Shown piece by piece: positions 63,083-64,000 of a stretch of 64,000 nt of DNA. Source of the DNA: Microbacterium cremeum. GTDB taxonomy: Bacteria > Actinomycetota > Actinomycetes > Actinomycetales > Microbacteriaceae. The notes under the pieces were generated by a model that worked only from the letters and a program-made list of their open reading frames with translations, was not told the origin of the DNA and did no database searches. Each line of letters opens with the position of its first letter. Position 1 is the first letter of the stretch. The stretch covers positions 1,302,001 through 1,366,000 of the forward strand of contig NZ_CP063812.1 in NCBI RefSeq assembly GCF_015277855.1, given 5' to 3'. Made by a program: the position numbers and the translations under genes.

Positions 63083-63667
63083 ATGGCACAGGCGTGGCTG
63101 ATCGTCGGGCTGGGCAATCCCGGACCGCGATACGAACTCACCCGTCACAACGTCGGGCAGCTGGTCGTCGACGAGCTGGCCGCGCGCCGCGGCGAGTCCT
63201 TCCGGGCGCACAAGGCGAACGCCCGCGTCGTCGAGACGTGGCTGCGCCCGGGCGGGGCGAAGCTCGTGCTGGCCAAGCCCAACACCTTCATGAACGTCTC
63301 GGGAGGCCCGGTCGCGGGGCTCGCGAAGTTCTACGGCGTGCCGCCGGAGCACGTCGTCGTGATCCACGACGAACTCGACATCCCGTTCGACACGATCAAG
63401 CTCAAGGCCGGGGGCGGCCACGGCGGGCACAACGGCGTACGCGACGTCGCGAAGGCCCTCGACTCGAACGCCTTCTCGCGCGTTCGCGTGGGCATCGGTC
63501 GTCCGCCCGGCCGCCAGGATCCCGCCGACTGGGTGCTCGATCCGTTCGGGGCGACGGAGCGCAAGAACCTGCCGATCCTCCTGGGCGATGCCGCCGATGC
63601 CGTCGAGCAGCTCGTGGACGAGGGACTTCTCGCCGCGCAGCAGAAGCACCACGCGCCGCGCGTCTGA
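63083..63667 (+). CDS. pth: peptidyl-tRNA hydrolase
   Basis: A 194-residue enzyme that releases peptides from dropped-off peptidyl-tRNA. Motifs: LIVGLGNPGPRYELTRHNVG with the catalytic His, LAKPNTFMNVSGGPV, VVIHDELDIPFDTIKLKAGG with the catalytic Asp, and GGHGGHNGVRDVAKAL. ATG 63083 gives the family N-terminus; an in-frame ATG at 63074 is possible. A CAGGAT hexamer 7 bases before 63083 could be a weak -10, so translation may be leaderless. Confidence 0.95.
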   Translation: MAQAWLIVGLGNPGPRYELTRHNVGQLVVDELAARRGESFRAHKANARVVETWLRPGGAKLVLAKPNTFMNVSGGPVAGLAKFYGVPPEHVVVIHDELDIPFDTIKLKAGGGHGGHNGVRDVAKALDSNAFSRVRVGIGRPPGRQDPADWVLDPFGATERKNLPILLGDAADAVEQLVDEGLLAAQQKHHAPRV

Positions 63668-63685
63668 GGGCGGGTGTCGGCGGGA

Positions 63686-64000
63686 TCAGCCGCCGATACC
63701 GCTGCCGGAGGCGAATCCTGCCGTGAGGAAGCCCTGCACCACGACGCCGAACACGATGGGGCCGAGTGCGGCGATGACGACGGCGCCGATGCCGGCGCCC
63801 CGTCCTCGTCGCGTGACGATGGCGACGATTCCGAGCACGAGCGCCGTGATGCCGAGGATCGTGCCGGCCCAGAACGAGACCTCGCCCAGCAGCACCCAGT
63901 CGCGCACCGGTGCGAGGACCGACCAGTCGAAGTCGACGTCGAGCGCGCGCATCGCGATCTCGCGGCCGGTGCCGAGGCCGATGTTGAAGCTCGCGAGGGC
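63686..64000 (-). CDS. small membrane protein, 5' end beyond or at the window edge
   Basis: The frame ending at 63686 encodes at least two hydrophobic segments (VSFWAGTILGITALVLGIVAIV and IGAVVIAALGPIVFGVVVQGFL) separated by a basic RRGRGAGIG turn, ending GSGIGG. ATG 63952 gives 88 residues, but the frame is open to base 64000 (ALASFNIGLGTGREIA), so the true start may lie outside. I do not recognise a family. It converges with pth, with 18 bases between stops. Confidence 0.6.
   Translation of the reverse strand, partial: ALASFNIGLGTGREIAMRALDVDFDWSVLAPVRDWVLLGEVSFWAGTILGITALVLGIVAIVTRRGRGAGIGAVVIAALGPIVFGVVVQGFLTAGFASGSGIGG

Overview
The window is high-GC (about 70%) actinobacterial DNA. Gene content, strong use of GC-ending codons, many GTG starts and many apparently leaderless promoters point to the Microbacteriaceae, most likely Microbacterium or a close relative; this is inference from the sequence, not a database match.

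Backbone. Several genes follow an order I know from other actinobacteria, including the Mycobacterium tuberculosis Rv1002c-Rv1018c region: a protein O-mannosyltransferase divergent from rsmI (7.3-9.8 kb), metG and tatD (22.3-24.9 kb), rsmA/ksgA (36.7 kb), ispE (41.5 kb), an ABC-F ATPase (43.9 kb), tRNA-Gln, glmU and prs (46.3-48.9 kb), and rplY and pth (62.3-63.7 kb). Accessory blocks sit between these anchors.

Region by region. 1-4.5 kb: the 5' part of hrpA and a small operon of membrane protein, winged-helix regulator, ABC ATPase and ABC-2 permease. 4.6-9.8 kb: aldo/keto reductase, a thioredoxin-like DUF255 protein, the mannosyltransferase and a frameshifted rsmI. 9.9-19.3 kb: a complete galactan utilisation cluster (GH53 endo-galactanase, two permeases, binding lipoprotein, GH42 beta-galactosidase) divergent from a LacI-type regulator, with two mirror-image LacI operators between them. 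19.3-22.2 kb: an HD-GYP/LuxR fusion and an MFS transporter. 24.9-36.6 kb: acetyltransferase, NUDIX, DUF222-HNH nuclease, aminoglycoside-phosphotransferase-like kinase, an ECF42-type sigma factor with its DGPF/YCII partner, flavin monooxygenase, LuxR regulator and two MFS transporters. 37.6-41.5 kb: phosphodiesterase, Stealth-type phosphotransferase, second aldo/keto reductase. 49.0-52.2 kb: a flavin electron-transfer module (FMN-binding lipoprotein, ApbE, a MOSC protein that has lost its middle, and a membrane NqrB/RnfD-like ferredoxin-reductase fusion). 52.4-57.2 kb: two-component system and FtsX-type ABC exporter. 57.2-61.9 kb: epimerase, FAD-linked oxidase, and the gnd/gntK gluconate pair.

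The points most worth a second look are the single-base frameshift in rsmI, glmU starting one base after tRNA-Gln, the internally deleted MOSC gene, short dispersed repeats that have entered coding regions (hrpA, the ECF sigma gene, gnd), a two-direct-plus-one-inverted intergenic repeat found at two loci, many TANNNT boxes placed for leaderless transcripts, and small genes at 28.9 kb and 62.0 kb.
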